Notes: generated from the sequence alone by a model not told the origin. Positions 1-8,651 are shown, counted from the stretch's first letter. The stretch is DNA of 10,829 nt from JALEGB01 sp038530925 (GCA_038530925.1 JBCBCG010000151.1:1-10829); one strand, 5' to 3'. Numbers and translations are program-made.

Positions 1-27
1 TCGCTTCTCACCAGAGGAATGCGGCCG

Positions 28-726
28 CTACCTCGCCCATTGCGGATATGCGTCTACTTCAACATGACACGCTCTAGGCGCGGCAAGAAGCGGAGTTCCG
101 CCCCTACCCCTCGCCTCGATCGCCTGGCGCGCCCGCGCGCTCTTTTGGCTCCTGAGATTGTCCATGATCACGATGACTCCGGGCGCCAGCCTCGGCGCCG
201 GGAACCGCTTGAAATAGACGCTGAAGATCTCGCCGTTGATCGGCCCTTCGATCAGCATCGGCGCGTCGACGCCGGAGAGCCTGAGGCCGGCGACGACGCT
301 GGTCGTCCGCCAGTGGCCTTGGGGCGGGCTCGCCCGCAGGCGGTCGCCGCGAAGGCTTCGGCCGCGCAACCGCGCCATCTTGGTGTTGAGCCAGGTTTCA
401 TCAATGAAGATCAGGCGTTCGGGATCGAGGTCGGGCGGCTCGGCGAGCCAAGCCCGGCGCGCCGCGGCGACGTCTCTTCGGCTCTGCTCGTCCGCATGGC
501 TGGTCTTTTTTGAACGACCAGCCGCGCCGGTCGAAAAACCGACAGATCGTCACCCGCGCCGCCCGGTCGCTGTGCGCCGCTCGCCCGTCTCACGCCAGCG
601 CCGCGCCCAGCGCACGGCCGCAGCGGCGCCGATGTTGAACCGCGCCGGCGCAGCCCGCGCCGAAGCCCCGGCCGCCACCGCATCGAGCACCCGCTGCGCC
701 AGATCGTCAGAATAGGTCCGCAACAT
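28..726 (-). pseudogene. IS630-type transposase, decayed remnant
   Basis: The gene reads in pieces on the minus strand. From ATG 726 the N-terminal helix-turn-helix part is recognisable (MLRTYSDDLAQRVLDAV, then RFNIGAAAAVRWARRWRETG), ending at an in-frame TGA at about 550. A second frame follows at once with ICRFFDRRGWSFKK, so the roughly 50-residue linker usual in IS630 transposases is missing. A frame change at the A-run (506-511 on the plus strand) leads to DVAAARRAW, then PERLIFIDETW and VIVIMDNLRSQ, which carry the first two acidic residues of the DDE site. The next expected block, the proline-rich stretch with the last catalytic glutamate, is absent: similarity ends near base 80 after GAELRFLP, and the residual frame stops at 28. 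An internal deletion, at least two frame changes and a lost catalytic residue make it non-functional. I could not define terminal inverted repeats or a target duplication. Confidence 0.85.
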
Positions 727-917
727 GCTCTCCGCCTCCACATCTTGTGCAGGCGAAGGCTCTCAAATCCAATGGCGCCCGTGAAGCCCCTCAACGAATC
801 AGGGATCGTGAAAATTGCGCTAGCAGATCGGTCGACGCGCTGAGAGCAGCGCGCGAGACGCGGCGGCTCCAGCGGCGGCGCGTCCGATCGCATGGGCCGG
901 GCGCGCCTCGGATGCTT

Positions 918-1076
918 CTACTCCGTGGCCTCCTCGAGCCGACGCTCGGCGTCTTCGATCGTTTGATCCAACGCTTCGCCCAGGCGCTCGCCTGGGCCAG
1001 GCTCCTCCTGACCTACATAAATGTACGCCCCGAGACCGATGATCACGAGTAATGCGATCAGCAACGCCGCGCGCAT
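918..1076 (-). CDS. Small single-helix membrane protein, 52 aa, unknown function
   Basis: This short frame starts at ATG 1076, seven bases after a good ribosome-binding site (AGGGGG), and ends at TAG 918-920. The product has a hydrophobic N-terminal segment (AALLIALLVIIGLGAYIYV, residues 3-21) that should span or anchor in the inner membrane. It is followed by a short proline/glycine linker (EEPGPGER) and a charged, mostly acidic amphipathic tail (LGEALDQTIEDAERRLEEA) that is probably helical. There is no cysteine or histidine, so direct metal binding is not suggested. It lies 84 bp downstream of the NicO permease on the same strand, with no convincing terminator between them, so it may be the last gene of that operon. 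I do not recognise a named family. The clear RBS and the sensible anchor-plus-helix architecture are the reasons for calling it a gene. Confidence 0.6.
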   Translation of the reverse strand: MRAALLIALLVIIGLGAYIYVGQEEPGPGERLGEALDQTIEDAERRLEEATE

Positions 1077-1160
1077 GGTGTCCCCCTGTCTTTCCCTGTG
1101 TCGTCATCTTTGCGACGCCCCGCCCCGGCGGCGACCGCGTCGTCTCCAAATGTAGGAAAG

Positions 1161-2289
<1,129 letters not shown>

Positions 2290-2303
<14 letters not shown>

Positions 2304-2955
2304 CGCCGCACCGAGCCTCCACTTTATCGGCGAACCGCCGCCCCACTGTCGGATCATCCGGAGTCTCATCCGGAGGAATCAACGCCAAAGCCTGCAACAA
2401 GCGATCCGCCGCCGCGTCCGGAACGAAGCGATCCAGCGTCACGGCGCAGCGTTCAGCGCCCGCGCCCAGGATCGTCGGCGCCGCATCCCATTCAATCGCC
2501 GCGAAATAAGTTGGATCATAGAGATAAACTTCGACCGGCGCCGTGAAGCGCCGCGGGGCGGCGAACGGCAGCTCGAAATCGATCGACAACACCCCGTCAT
2601 CCATCCGCGCGTCGCTCCGGCGCGGCCGCGCCACCGGCGCCGGCGCGCCGCCCTCTTGGATCTCGGCGAACCATCCGAACGGCTCATAGCCCTCCACATA
2701 GGCGTCGGCCACCATGCGCGCTTGAGCCGGGGTGAGCGGCCCGTCCGGATCCAGTCCGAATTCCGAGGCGATGTATAAGCTCTCCGTCTCATCCATCGCG
2801 TATGTCACCTTCAAAGCGTCGAGACGCCCCGCCTGATCGAGCAGAAGCGCGCCGGTGACCGTGATGAATTGATGCGGATGCGCCATCGCCAGCCCCGGCG
2901 CCGCGATCAAAGCCGCCAAAAGGGCGGCGAGCCGATGTCCGTTCCGTCCCGCCAT
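2290..2955 (-). CDS. DUF1007 family periplasmic protein, putative metal-binding partner of NicO
   Basis: A 221-residue exported protein of the DUF1007 family (COG3683). The signal peptide covers residues 1-25: MAGRNGHR, a hydrophobic core of Leu/Ala, and a canonical AMA cleavage site. The mature protein then begins HPHQFITVTG, and this His-Pro-His opening is the family hallmark. Later segments typical of the family are YAMDETESLY, the acidic ADAYVEGYEPFGWF region, and VEVYLYDPTYFAAI. DUF1007 genes are commonly found beside NicO-type permeases and are assumed to hand metal to them or take it from them in the periplasm; the biochemical role is not established. The frame is closed by a TGA at 2962-2964, so only GTG 2958 or ATG 2955 can start it; I chose the ATG. 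The gene is followed directly by the permease, probably with a 14-bp overlap. Confidence 0.88.
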
Positions 2956-2999
2956 CACCCCTCATCGCGCGCGGCGTCGCGATCCCGACCCGCCGCTCC

Positions 3000-3074
3000 G
3001 CCCTCGGCCGCCCCGCGAATGGCCGCACTGCAAATGGCCGCTGCGCCCTCGGCCGCCCCGAAAATGGCCGCCCC
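3000..3074. repeat. 15-bp tandem repeat array in the znuA-DUF1007 gap
   Basis: Five consecutive 15-bp units share the core GGCCGC. Units 1 (3000-3014) and 4 (3045-3059) are identical: GCCCTCGGCCGCCCC. Units 2, 3 and 5 carry AATGGCCGC in the same register. A degenerate sixth copy may precede at 2985-2999. The array fills more than half of the 138-bp spacer between znuA and the DUF1007 gene. Because 15 is a multiple of three, it also keeps one minus-strand frame open, discussed in the findings. Confidence 0.85.
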
Positions 3075-3093
3075 GCCATCCACAGCCCGGGTT

Positions 3094-4146
3094 TCATTGC
3101 GCCGTCGTCCGATCGGTCAAACAATCGCGAAACGCCTCCGTCAAGCGGCGCATCAACCGCGGGTAAAGCTCCGCGCCCGGCGCAAGGGCGGCGCCAAGCG
3201 GATCGATCGCAGCCACCCGCGCCCCCGCGCCGCGCGCCGCCACCCGGGCGAGGTCGGTGTCGAATTGCGGCTCGGTGAAGACGCAAACGGCTCCTGTCTC
3301 CGCGATTTGCGTCTGAATCGCGGCGAGCCGCGCCGGGCTCGGCCGAAGACCAGGGGCCGCCACCGCGCCCACCGCCGCAAGCCCATAACGCGCCTCGAAA
3401 TACCGATACGCGTCATGATGAACCACGAATGGCCGCCCCGCGGCGGGCCTAAGCGCCGAGGCGATCTCCGCGCTCAGCGCGTCAAGCTCGGCCGCGGCGG
3501 CGGCGGCGTTCTCGCGGTAGCGCGCCGCGCGCGGCGGATCGAGCGCCGCGAGCCGGTCGGCGATGCGGCGAAGCCACAGCGCGGCGTTCTCCGGGTCGAG
3601 CCAAAAATGCGGATCGCGCACCCTTTCGCTTGCGCTCTCCTGCGCGCCGCTCCCTCCTGCGCCGCTCGCAGCCGCTTGGGCGGCGCGCCAAGCCGCCGCC
3701 GCGCGCTTCAGCGCGTTGCCGCCCCAGCGCGGCCCGCGGCGAAGTTGGTGGATCACCAAGCCCGGCTCCGCGCCAAGCGTCGCGATCTCCGCCTTCCGCG
3801 CCAAGGTCGCGATCGGCTGGATCAAGCCCGCTTCCAGATCAGGCCCGACCCAGAGCACCAAATCCGCGTCCGCCAGCGCCGCCGCCTCGGACGGGCGCAG
3901 CGTTTGCGAATGCGCCGATGCGGTCGGCCTGAGCAGCAGTTTCGGCTCGCCGACGCCGCGCATCACCATCGCGGCGAGCGAGTGGAGCGGCGCGATGCTC
4001 GCCGCCACCGCCGGCGACGCCGCGCGCGGCGGATCTTCGGCGGCGCTTGCGGGACGCAGGCCGAGGCCAAGAAGGCTCGCGCAGAGACACCCGAGGCGCA
4101 GCGCCTGTCCGACGGCGCGCGCGGCGCCTTTTCTGCTCTGCGTCAT
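3094..4146 (-). CDS. znuA: Periplasmic zinc-binding protein ZnuA
   Basis: Substrate-binding protein of the high-affinity zinc ABC importer (350 aa, cluster 9 family). It captures Zn2+ in the periplasm and delivers it to ZnuB. A signal peptide spans about residues 1-36, ending RPASAA. Likely zinc ligands by comparison with E. coli ZnuA are H79 in TASAHSQTLRPSE, H180 in RDPHFWLDP, and H243 or H244 in VVHHDAYRYFE; the E. coli glutamate before the first histidine is alanine here. C288 (GAVCVFTEPQF) and C342 (FRDCL) match the family disulfide. The long loop before H180 (about 133-178) is Ala/Gly/Arg-rich and lacks the usual His/Asp run. ATG 4146 has a good ribosome-binding site (GGAGAAGG); a TTG five codons upstream is less likely. 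It is transcribed divergently from zur, whose operon holds the znuC and znuB partners. Confidence 0.93.
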   Translation of the reverse strand: MTQSRKGAARAVGQALRLGCLCASLLGLGLRPASAAEDPPRAASPAVAASIAPLHSLAAMVMRGVGEPKLLLRPTASAHSQTLRPSEAAALADADLVLWVGPDLEAGLIQPIATLARKAEIATLGAEPGLVIHQLRRGPRWGGNALKRAAAAWRAAQAAASGAGGSGAQESASERVRDPHFWLDPENAALWLRRIADRLAALDPPRAARYRENAAAAAAELDALSAEIASALRPAAGRPFVVHHDAYRYFEARYGLAAVGAVAAPGLRPSPARLAAIQTQIAETGAVCVFTEPQFDTDLARVAARGAGARVAAIDPLGAALAPGAELYPRLMRRLTEAFRDCLTDRTTAQ

Positions 4147-4217
4147 CAGCCTTCTCCGCAACCGGGCGCTCCGCCGCTTTATGCGTTTGGGCGCGCTGGC
4201 GAGGCGCTAAACCAGAT

Positions 4218-4233
4218 GTTATACTGTTGCAAC
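4218..4233. promoter_or_regulatory. Candidate Zur operator and divergent promoter core
   Basis: GTTATACTGTTGCAAC is an imperfect palindrome with arms GTTATA and TGCAAC (4 of 6 positions symmetric, 4-bp centre). The GTTATA arm matches the half-site of proteobacterial Zur boxes. The same bases provide TATACT (4220-4225), a 5/6 match to the -10 consensus reading toward zur, with a weak TGGCGA 17 bp upstream. On the other strand TATAAC, also 5/6, reads toward znuA. It is the most AT-rich spot in the 210-bp divergent gap, about 70 bp from the znuA start and 124 bp from the zur start. A repressor bound here would cover both promoters. The spacing differs from the E. coli box, so the assignment is tentative. 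Confidence 0.5.
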
Positions 4234-4356
4234 GCGCGTTCCACTCGGTTAGGCGATCGGTCGCGCCAAGGATCAGCCGCAGCGTGGCTTTTAAGGCCTC
4301 TTCGCCTCGATGCGGCGCGCGCGGCGAAGCGGTTCAGGAACAGGGCGAGGCGATCC

Positions 4357-4905
4357 ATGGCGAAGCGGGACGAGCGAGGCGAGCGCCCGCGGTCGGCGCC
4401 GAAAGCGTTCGCGCCGCATGATCATGATCTCCGCCGCAGCGGAGCGATGCGCGCCGCCGAAGCGGTGTGCGCCGCGCGCGGCGCTCAGTTGACGGCGATC
4501 CGGCGACGCGTGCTTGAGTTGCTTTTAGAGAGCCACAAGCCGTTGGGCGCCTATGCGCTGCTCGAACGCCTGCGCGAGGAGCGCGGCGCCGCCCAGCCGC
4601 CGACCATCTACCGCGCGCTCGATTTCCTGGTGGAGCATGGGCTCGCGCATAAGGTGATGCGCCTCAACGCTTTCACCGCCTGCTCTCATCCCGGCGAGCG
4701 GCATATGCCTCAATTCCTGATTTGCTCGGAATGCGAGCGGATCTCTGAGATCACCGATCCGGCGGTGATGCGGGCGCTCGGCGCCGCGGCGGAGGCGGCG
4801 GGCTTTGAAGCGCATGAGGCGGCCATGGAGTTGCTCGGCCGGTGCCCGGCCTGCCGCGAAGCCGCCGAAGAGGCTGACGCCGCCGCCGAGACGACGCGTC
4901 GATGA
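4357..4905 (+). CDS. zur: Fur-family zinc uptake regulator Zur
   Basis: Zinc-responsive repressor of the Fur family (182 aa). The N-terminal winged-helix domain covers about residues 30-105, with recognition-helix region AAQPPTIYRALDFLVEHGLAHKV (quoted from 78; key residues T83, Y85, R86). The dimerisation and metal domain follows. C109, H111 and H116 in ACSHPGERH are placed for the regulatory zinc site, and C123-x2-C126 (CSEC) with C163-x2-C166 (CPAC) form the structural Cys4 zinc site. A basic N-terminal extension with HDHD (21-24) precedes the DNA-binding domain. Start ATG 4357 has GCGAGG six bases upstream. The setting, directly upstream of znuCB and divergent from znuA, identifies it as Zur rather than Fur or Mur. 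With Zn bound it would shut both operons, including its own. Confidence 0.93.
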   Translation: MAKRDERGERPRSAPKAFAPHDHDLRRSGAMRAAEAVCAARGAQLTAIRRRVLELLLESHKPLGAYALLERLREERGAAQPPTIYRALDFLVEHGLAHKVMRLNAFTACSHPGERHMPQFLICSECERISEITDPAVMRALGAAAEAAGFEAHEAAMELLGRCPACREAAEEADAAAETTRR

Positions 4906-5744
4906 TCGAGACGCGCTTCGCGGGAGAGAGGCGGGCGGACGCCGACGAGCCGGCGCCGCGGGTCGGCGCCCCGGGCCAAGCCCCTCTGCGCGGCGAGCAG
5001 CCATGCCGCGCCGCGGCGCCTCTGGCGGCGGCCGAAGCGCTCAGCCTCGCCTATGAAGGGCGGACCGTGCTGCGCGATGCGTCGCTGACGGTGCGTCCCG
5101 GCGAGCTCGTCACGGTGATCGGCCCGAATGGCGGCGGCAAAAGCTCGCTCCTCAAAGCGATCATCGGCGTGCTCGACCCGAGCGCCGGCATGGTCGCGCG
5201 CCGCGCCGCGCTCCGGGTCGGCTACGCGCCGCAAGCCTTCGCGCTCGATCGCAGCCTGCCGCTCACGGTCGATCGCTTCCTCAGCCTCGGCGCCGCCGCC
5301 GGGCGCCGCATGCGGCCGGCGCGCGACGCGGCCTTGGCGACGGTCGGTCTGCCCAGTCAGGGCGGCGCGCCGCTCGCATCCCTGTCCGGCGGCGAGCGCC
5401 AGCGCGCGCTTTTGGCCCGCGCCCTGCTGCGCGAGCCCGAGCTTTTGGCGCTTGATGAGCCGACCCAAGGGCTCGATCACCGCGGCGCCGCGCGGTTCTA
5501 TGAGGTGATCGAAGAGCTGCGCCGGCGACGCGGCCTCGGCGTGCTGATGGTCAGCCATGATCTCCCCTTCGTCATGGCCGCTTCCGACCGCGTCTATTGC
5601 GTGAACGGACAGGTGCTCTGCGAAGGCGCCCCGCGACAGGTCTCAGCGCATCCGGAGTATCGTCGCCTCTTCGGCGCCGGGCGCGGCGCGGACGCGGAAG
5701 CGGGCGAGGAAGTGGACGGGCAAGAAGGGCGGCGCGGATGCTGA
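4902..5744 (+). CDS. znuC: Zinc ABC importer ATPase ZnuC
   Basis: Cytoplasmic ATPase that powers zinc import through ZnuB (280 aa). All ABC motifs are present: Walker A GPNGGGKSS (74-82), Q-loop glutamine Q111 in YAPQAFAL, signature LSGGERQR (161-168), Walker B LLALDEP (181-187) and the switch histidine H219 in MVSHD. The start ATG overlaps the zur stop in an ATGA arrangement, so translation is probably coupled. The product carries an N-terminal extension of about 42 polar residues before the ABC fold (LAAAEALSLAYEGRTVL), longer than usual for ZnuC. Either this tail is real or initiation occurs further in, but no better ribosome-binding site with ATG is visible. The acidic C-terminal tail (about 260-280) is also variable in the family. 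Confidence 0.93.
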   Translation: MIETRFAGERRADADEPAPRVGAPGQAPLRGEQPCRAAAPLAAAEALSLAYEGRTVLRDASLTVRPGELVTVIGPNGGGKSSLLKAIIGVLDPSAGMVARRAALRVGYAPQAFALDRSLPLTVDRFLSLGAAAGRRMRPARDAALATVGLPSQGGAPLASLSGGERQRALLARALLREPELLALDEPTQGLDHRGAARFYEVIEELRRRRGLGVLMVSHDLPFVMAASDRVYCVNGQVLCEGAPRQVSAHPEYRRLFGAGRGADAEAGEEVDGQEGRRGC

Positions 5745-6595
5745 CCATGCTGATCGACGCGCTCGCCCGGGCGCTTGGGAGCTTCGACTTCATGGTGCGG
5801 GCCGGCCTCGCCGCGATCGGGCTCGCGCTTGCGGCCGGCCCGCTCGGCTGTTTCGTGCTTTGGCGCCGGCTCGCCTATTTCGGCGAGGCGACAGCGCATG
5901 CGGCGCTGCTCGGCGTCGCGCTCGGCCTCGCTTGGAGCCTGCCCGCCTGGCTCGGCGCCTTGGCGACGGCGGCGGTGATGGCGCTCGCAGTCGCGCGTTT
6001 TTCGGCCAGCGGCCGCTTCGCCGCGGATGGTCTCTTGGGCGTCTTCGCCCATGCCGGCCTCGCCCTCGGCTTGGTTGCGCTCAGCCAGATCCCGAACAGT
6101 CGGCCCGACCTTATTGAAGCAACGCTGTTCGGGCAGATCCTCACCGTCTCCGAAGGCGAGCTGATCTTGATCTGGGGCGGCGCGGCGCTGCTCGGCGGCG
6201 CCCTCGCCTGGCGCTGGCGCCCGCTGCTCAATGCGACGATCAGCCCCGAGCTCGCCCGCGCCGAGGGCGGCGATCCTGAGCGCGAGCGCCTTCTGCTGAC
6301 GCTCGGCGTCGCGTTCTGCGTCGCGATCGCGATGCAGGTGGTCGGCTTGCTGTTGGTGACCGCGATGCTCCTGCTGCCGGCGGCGGCGGCGCGCCCTTTG
6401 GCGCGAACGCCCGAGAGGATGGCGGCGCTGGCCGCGCTGATCGGCGTCGTCGGCGCCGTCGTGGGGCTTCAAGGCGCCTTCCACTTCGACGCGCCGGCGG
6501 GCCCGAGCATCGTCACCGCGATTTTCGCCGCGTTCTTGGCGACCACCGCCGGCGCCGCGCTCATCGGCGCGGCGCGGCTGGAGAGACGAGCCTGA
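5738..6595 (+). CDS. znuB: Zinc ABC importer permease ZnuB
   Basis: Inner-membrane channel of the zinc importer (285 aa, ABC-3 permease family). The protein is hydrophobic nearly throughout, with about eight or nine membrane segments. Family landmarks are RLAYFGEATAHAALLGVALG near residues 44-63, GQVLTV-like GQILTVSEGELI near 131-142, VVGLLLVTAMLLLPAAAAR near 204-222, and the C-terminal FHFDAPAGPSIV near 248-259. The start at ATG 5738 overlaps the end of znuC by 7 bp; ATG 5747 is a second possible start three codons in. The gene ends at TGA 6593-6595, whose last base is the first base of the next start codon. Together with ZnuA and ZnuC it makes a complete importer. Confidence 0.93.
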   Translation: MLTMLIDALARALGSFDFMVRAGLAAIGLALAAGPLGCFVLWRRLAYFGEATAHAALLGVALGLAWSLPAWLGALATAAVMALAVARFSASGRFAADGLLGVFAHAGLALGLVALSQIPNSRPDLIEATLFGQILTVSEGELILIWGGAALLGGALAWRWRPLLNATISPELARAEGGDPERERLLLTLGVAFCVAIAMQVVGLLLVTAMLLLPAAAARPLARTPERMAALAALIGVVGAVVGLQGAFHFDAPAGPSIVTAIFAAFLATTAGAALIGAARLERRA

Positions 6596-7383
6596 TGATG
6601 AACCAAAGCGCCGAAAACGCCGCCCCTGCGGTCGAGATCGAAGCGCTCACCTTCGCTTGGTCGGCGGCGAAGGCGGAGCAAGAGCGGTTTCGCCTTGAGA
6701 TCCCGGCCTGGCGGCTGGAGCGCGGCGCGCGCGTCGCGCTGACGGGCCCGTCGGGCTCGGGCAAGACCACGTTGCTGACGCTGCTCTCCGGCGTCGCGAC
6801 GGCGCAAGGCGGCGCGCTCCGCGTGCTCGGGCAAGATCTCGCTCAGCTCTCCGGCCCGGCGCGAGACCGCTTTCGCGGCGCGCATATCGGTTTGATTTTT
6901 CAAATGTTCAATCTCTTGCCCTATGCGGGTGCGGTCGAGAACGCGCTGCTGCCGCTGCATTTCGCGCCCGCCCGCCGCGCCAAAGCGGGCCCTGATCCAG
7001 CGGCCGAGGCGGCGCGGCTTCTCGGCCGCCTCGGCCTGCCGCCTGAAGCCTATGGCGGCGCGCCGGTCTCCCAGCTCAGCGTCGGCCAGCAACAGCGCGT
7101 CGCCGCGGCGCGGGCGTTGATCGGCGCGCCCGAGCTGATCATCGCCGATGAGCCCACCAGCGCGCTCGACGCGCCGAACCGCGACGCGTTTCTTGATCTG
7201 CTTTTCGCGGAGGCCGACCGCTCCGGCGCGGCGCTGTTGTTGGTGACCCATGACGAAGCCGTCGCCGCGCGGTTCGAAACCGTCACGGCGCTCGGCGCCA
7301 TCCTCTCCGGCGCGGCGCGCGGCGCCGAGACGACGAGAGCCGAGCCGCCGCAGGCGGCGCGGCTCGAGGAGACCAAGCCATGA
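6595..7383 (+). CDS. MacB/LolD-type ABC transporter ATPase
   Basis: ATPase of the MacB/LolD group (262 aa), which drives mechanical work in the envelope through FtsX-type permeases instead of classic import. Motifs: Walker A GPSGSGKTT (51-59), Q-loop Q103 in LIFQMFNLLPY, signature LSVGQQQR (161-168), Walker B LIIADEP (181-187) followed by TSALD, and H219 in LVTHD. FQMFNLLPY and the LSVGQQQR form of the signature are typical of this group and differ from the LSGGERQR of ZnuC just upstream, so this is not a znuC duplicate. The start overlaps the znuB stop by one base (TGATG), and the gene overlaps the permease start by four bases (ATGA). It is therefore translated as part of the zinc operon. 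Its likely counterpart is the zinc-responsive P. aeruginosa PA4064 type, from memory of the gene order. Confidence 0.88.
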   Translation: MMNQSAENAAPAVEIEALTFAWSAAKAEQERFRLEIPAWRLERGARVALTGPSGSGKTTLLTLLSGVATAQGGALRVLGQDLAQLSGPARDRFRGAHIGLIFQMFNLLPYAGAVENALLPLHFAPARRAKAGPDPAAEAARLLGRLGLPPEAYGGAPVSQLSVGQQQRVAAARALIGAPELIIADEPTSALDAPNRDAFLDLLFAEADRSGAALLLVTHDEAVAARFETVTALGAILSGAARGAETTRAEPPQAARLEETKP

Positions 7384-8651
7384 CGCTGCTCCGCGCGCTC
7401 CTCTCGCTCTCGCTGCGCTCGCTCTGGGCGCGGCGGCTCACCGTGGCGCTGGCGGCGCTCTCCATCGCGCTCTCGGCGGCGCTGCTTTTGACCGTTGAAC
7501 GGATGCGCGACGCAGCACGGGCCAGCTTCGCCTCCGCGATCTCGGACACGCATCTGGTGATCGGCGCGCGCACCAGCCCGACCCAATTGGTGCTCTACGC
7601 CGTCTTCCGCCTCGGCGACGCCACCAACAACATGACCTGGCGGAGCTATCAGGACATCGCCGCGCATCCGGATGTGGATTGGATCGTGCCGATCTCCCTC
7701 GGCGACAGCCATCGCGGCTACCGCGTCGTCGGCACTGATCTCGGCTTTTTCGAGCATGTGAAGTATCGGCGCGGGCGCAGCTTGGCCTTCGCCGCGGGCG
7801 CGCCGTTCGACGATCTCTTCCACGCCGTGATCGGCGCGGAGGTCGCCGACACGCTCAATTACAAGGTCGGCGACGAGATCATCGTGGCGCATGGCGTCGG
7901 CGCGGCCGGCTTTTCGCTGCATGACGACAAACCGTTCACCGTCTCCGGCGTTCTCGAGCGCACCGGCACGCCGATCGACGACGCGGTGCATGTGAGCCTC
8001 GAAGCGATCGAGGCGATCCATATCGACTGGCGCCAAGGCGCGCCGATCCCAGGCCTTTCGATCTCCGCCGAGCAGGTCCGCCAGATGCGGCTCGAGCCCC
8101 AAGCGGTGACGGCGGCGATGGTGCGGATGAACTCGACGCTCGACATCCTCTCGATGCAGCGAAAAGTGAACGAGTACCGTGAAGAGCCGCTGACCGCGGC
8201 GCTGCCAGGCCTCGCCTTGCAGCAGCTTTGGCAGATCATCGGCGTGGCGGAGACGGCGCTGGCGGCGATCAGCGCGCTGGTGGTGCTGGCGGCGCTGATC
8301 GGCATGGCGACGATGCTGCTGGCGAGCCTTAATGAGCGCCGGCGCGAGATGGCGATCCTGCGATCGGTCGGCGCGCGGCCGGGAACGGTGTTCGGATTGC
8401 TGACGCTTGAGGCCGGGCTGATCGCCGGGCTCGGCGCGGCGCTTGGGCTGCTCCTGCATCTCGTCCTCGTCGCGGCCGCGGGGCCGTGGATCGATCACGC
8501 TTACGGCGTCGATCTGAGCCTGGCGCCGCTCCAGTTGGAGGCCGGCCTCTGGCTCGGCGCGGTGGCGCTGCTCGGCGCGGTGATCGGACTGGCGCCGGCG
8601 CTGCAAGCCTATCGCCTGTCCTTGACGGACGGCATCGGCTTGCGTCTTTGA
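7380..8651 (+). CDS. FtsX/MacB-type ABC transporter permease
   Basis: Inner-membrane partner of the preceding ATPase (423 aa). It shows the MacB-type layout. One helix lies at about 20-38, then a large periplasmic domain (about 45-275, containing VVGTDLGFF and VIGAEVADTLNYKVGDEI, as in MacB core domains). Three further helices follow at about 288-316, 336-367 and 388-411. The FtsX signature NERRREMAILRSVGARP (318-334) sits after the second helix, where it contacts the ATPase. Proteins of this type do not form an ordinary import channel; they transmit ATP-driven movement to periplasmic partners, as in lipoprotein extraction (LolCDE) or MacAB-driven efflux. No MacA-like adaptor and no outer-membrane channel gene is visible here, so its partner may be the DUF3299 protein or ZnuA. 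The role in zinc supply is inferred from its position. Confidence 0.88.
   Translation: MTLLRALLSLSLRSLWARRLTVALAALSIALSAALLLTVERMRDAARASFASAISDTHLVIGARTSPTQLVLYAVFRLGDATNNMTWRSYQDIAAHPDVDWIVPISLGDSHRGYRVVGTDLGFFEHVKYRRGRSLAFAAGAPFDDLFHAVIGAEVADTLNYKVGDEIIVAHGVGAAGFSLHDDKPFTVSGVLERTGTPIDDAVHVSLEAIEAIHIDWRQGAPIPGLSISAEQVRQMRLEPQAVTAAMVRMNSTLDILSMQRKVNEYREEPLTAALPGLALQQLWQIIGVAETALAAISALVVLAALIGMATMLLASLNERRREMAILRSVGARPGTVFGLLTLEAGLIAGLGAALGLLLHLVLVAAAGPWIDHAYGVDLSLAPLQLEAGLWLGAVALLGAVIGLAPALQAYRLSLTDGIGLRL

Noticed and set aside
506..511. A-run as a programmed frameshift site for IS630 transposase production.
   Set aside because: The gene also has a TGA, an internal deletion and a missing C-terminus, so the frame change is better read as decay; the change needed is +1, unlike the common -1 slippage on A-runs.
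1077..1160. CGACGC/GCGTCG pairing as a terminator between NicO and the 52-residue gene.
   Set aside because: Six pairs, a long interior and no T-run on the minus strand; not convincing.
3000..3074. Possible CRISPR array.
   Set aside because: Units are 15 bp with no unique spacers of constant length; it is a simple tandem repeat.
2869..4356. A long N-terminal extension of zur, in frame from 2869.
   Set aside because: It is antisense to znuA and has no Fur-family similarity; ATG 4357 has a proper ribosome-binding site and gives a normal Zur.
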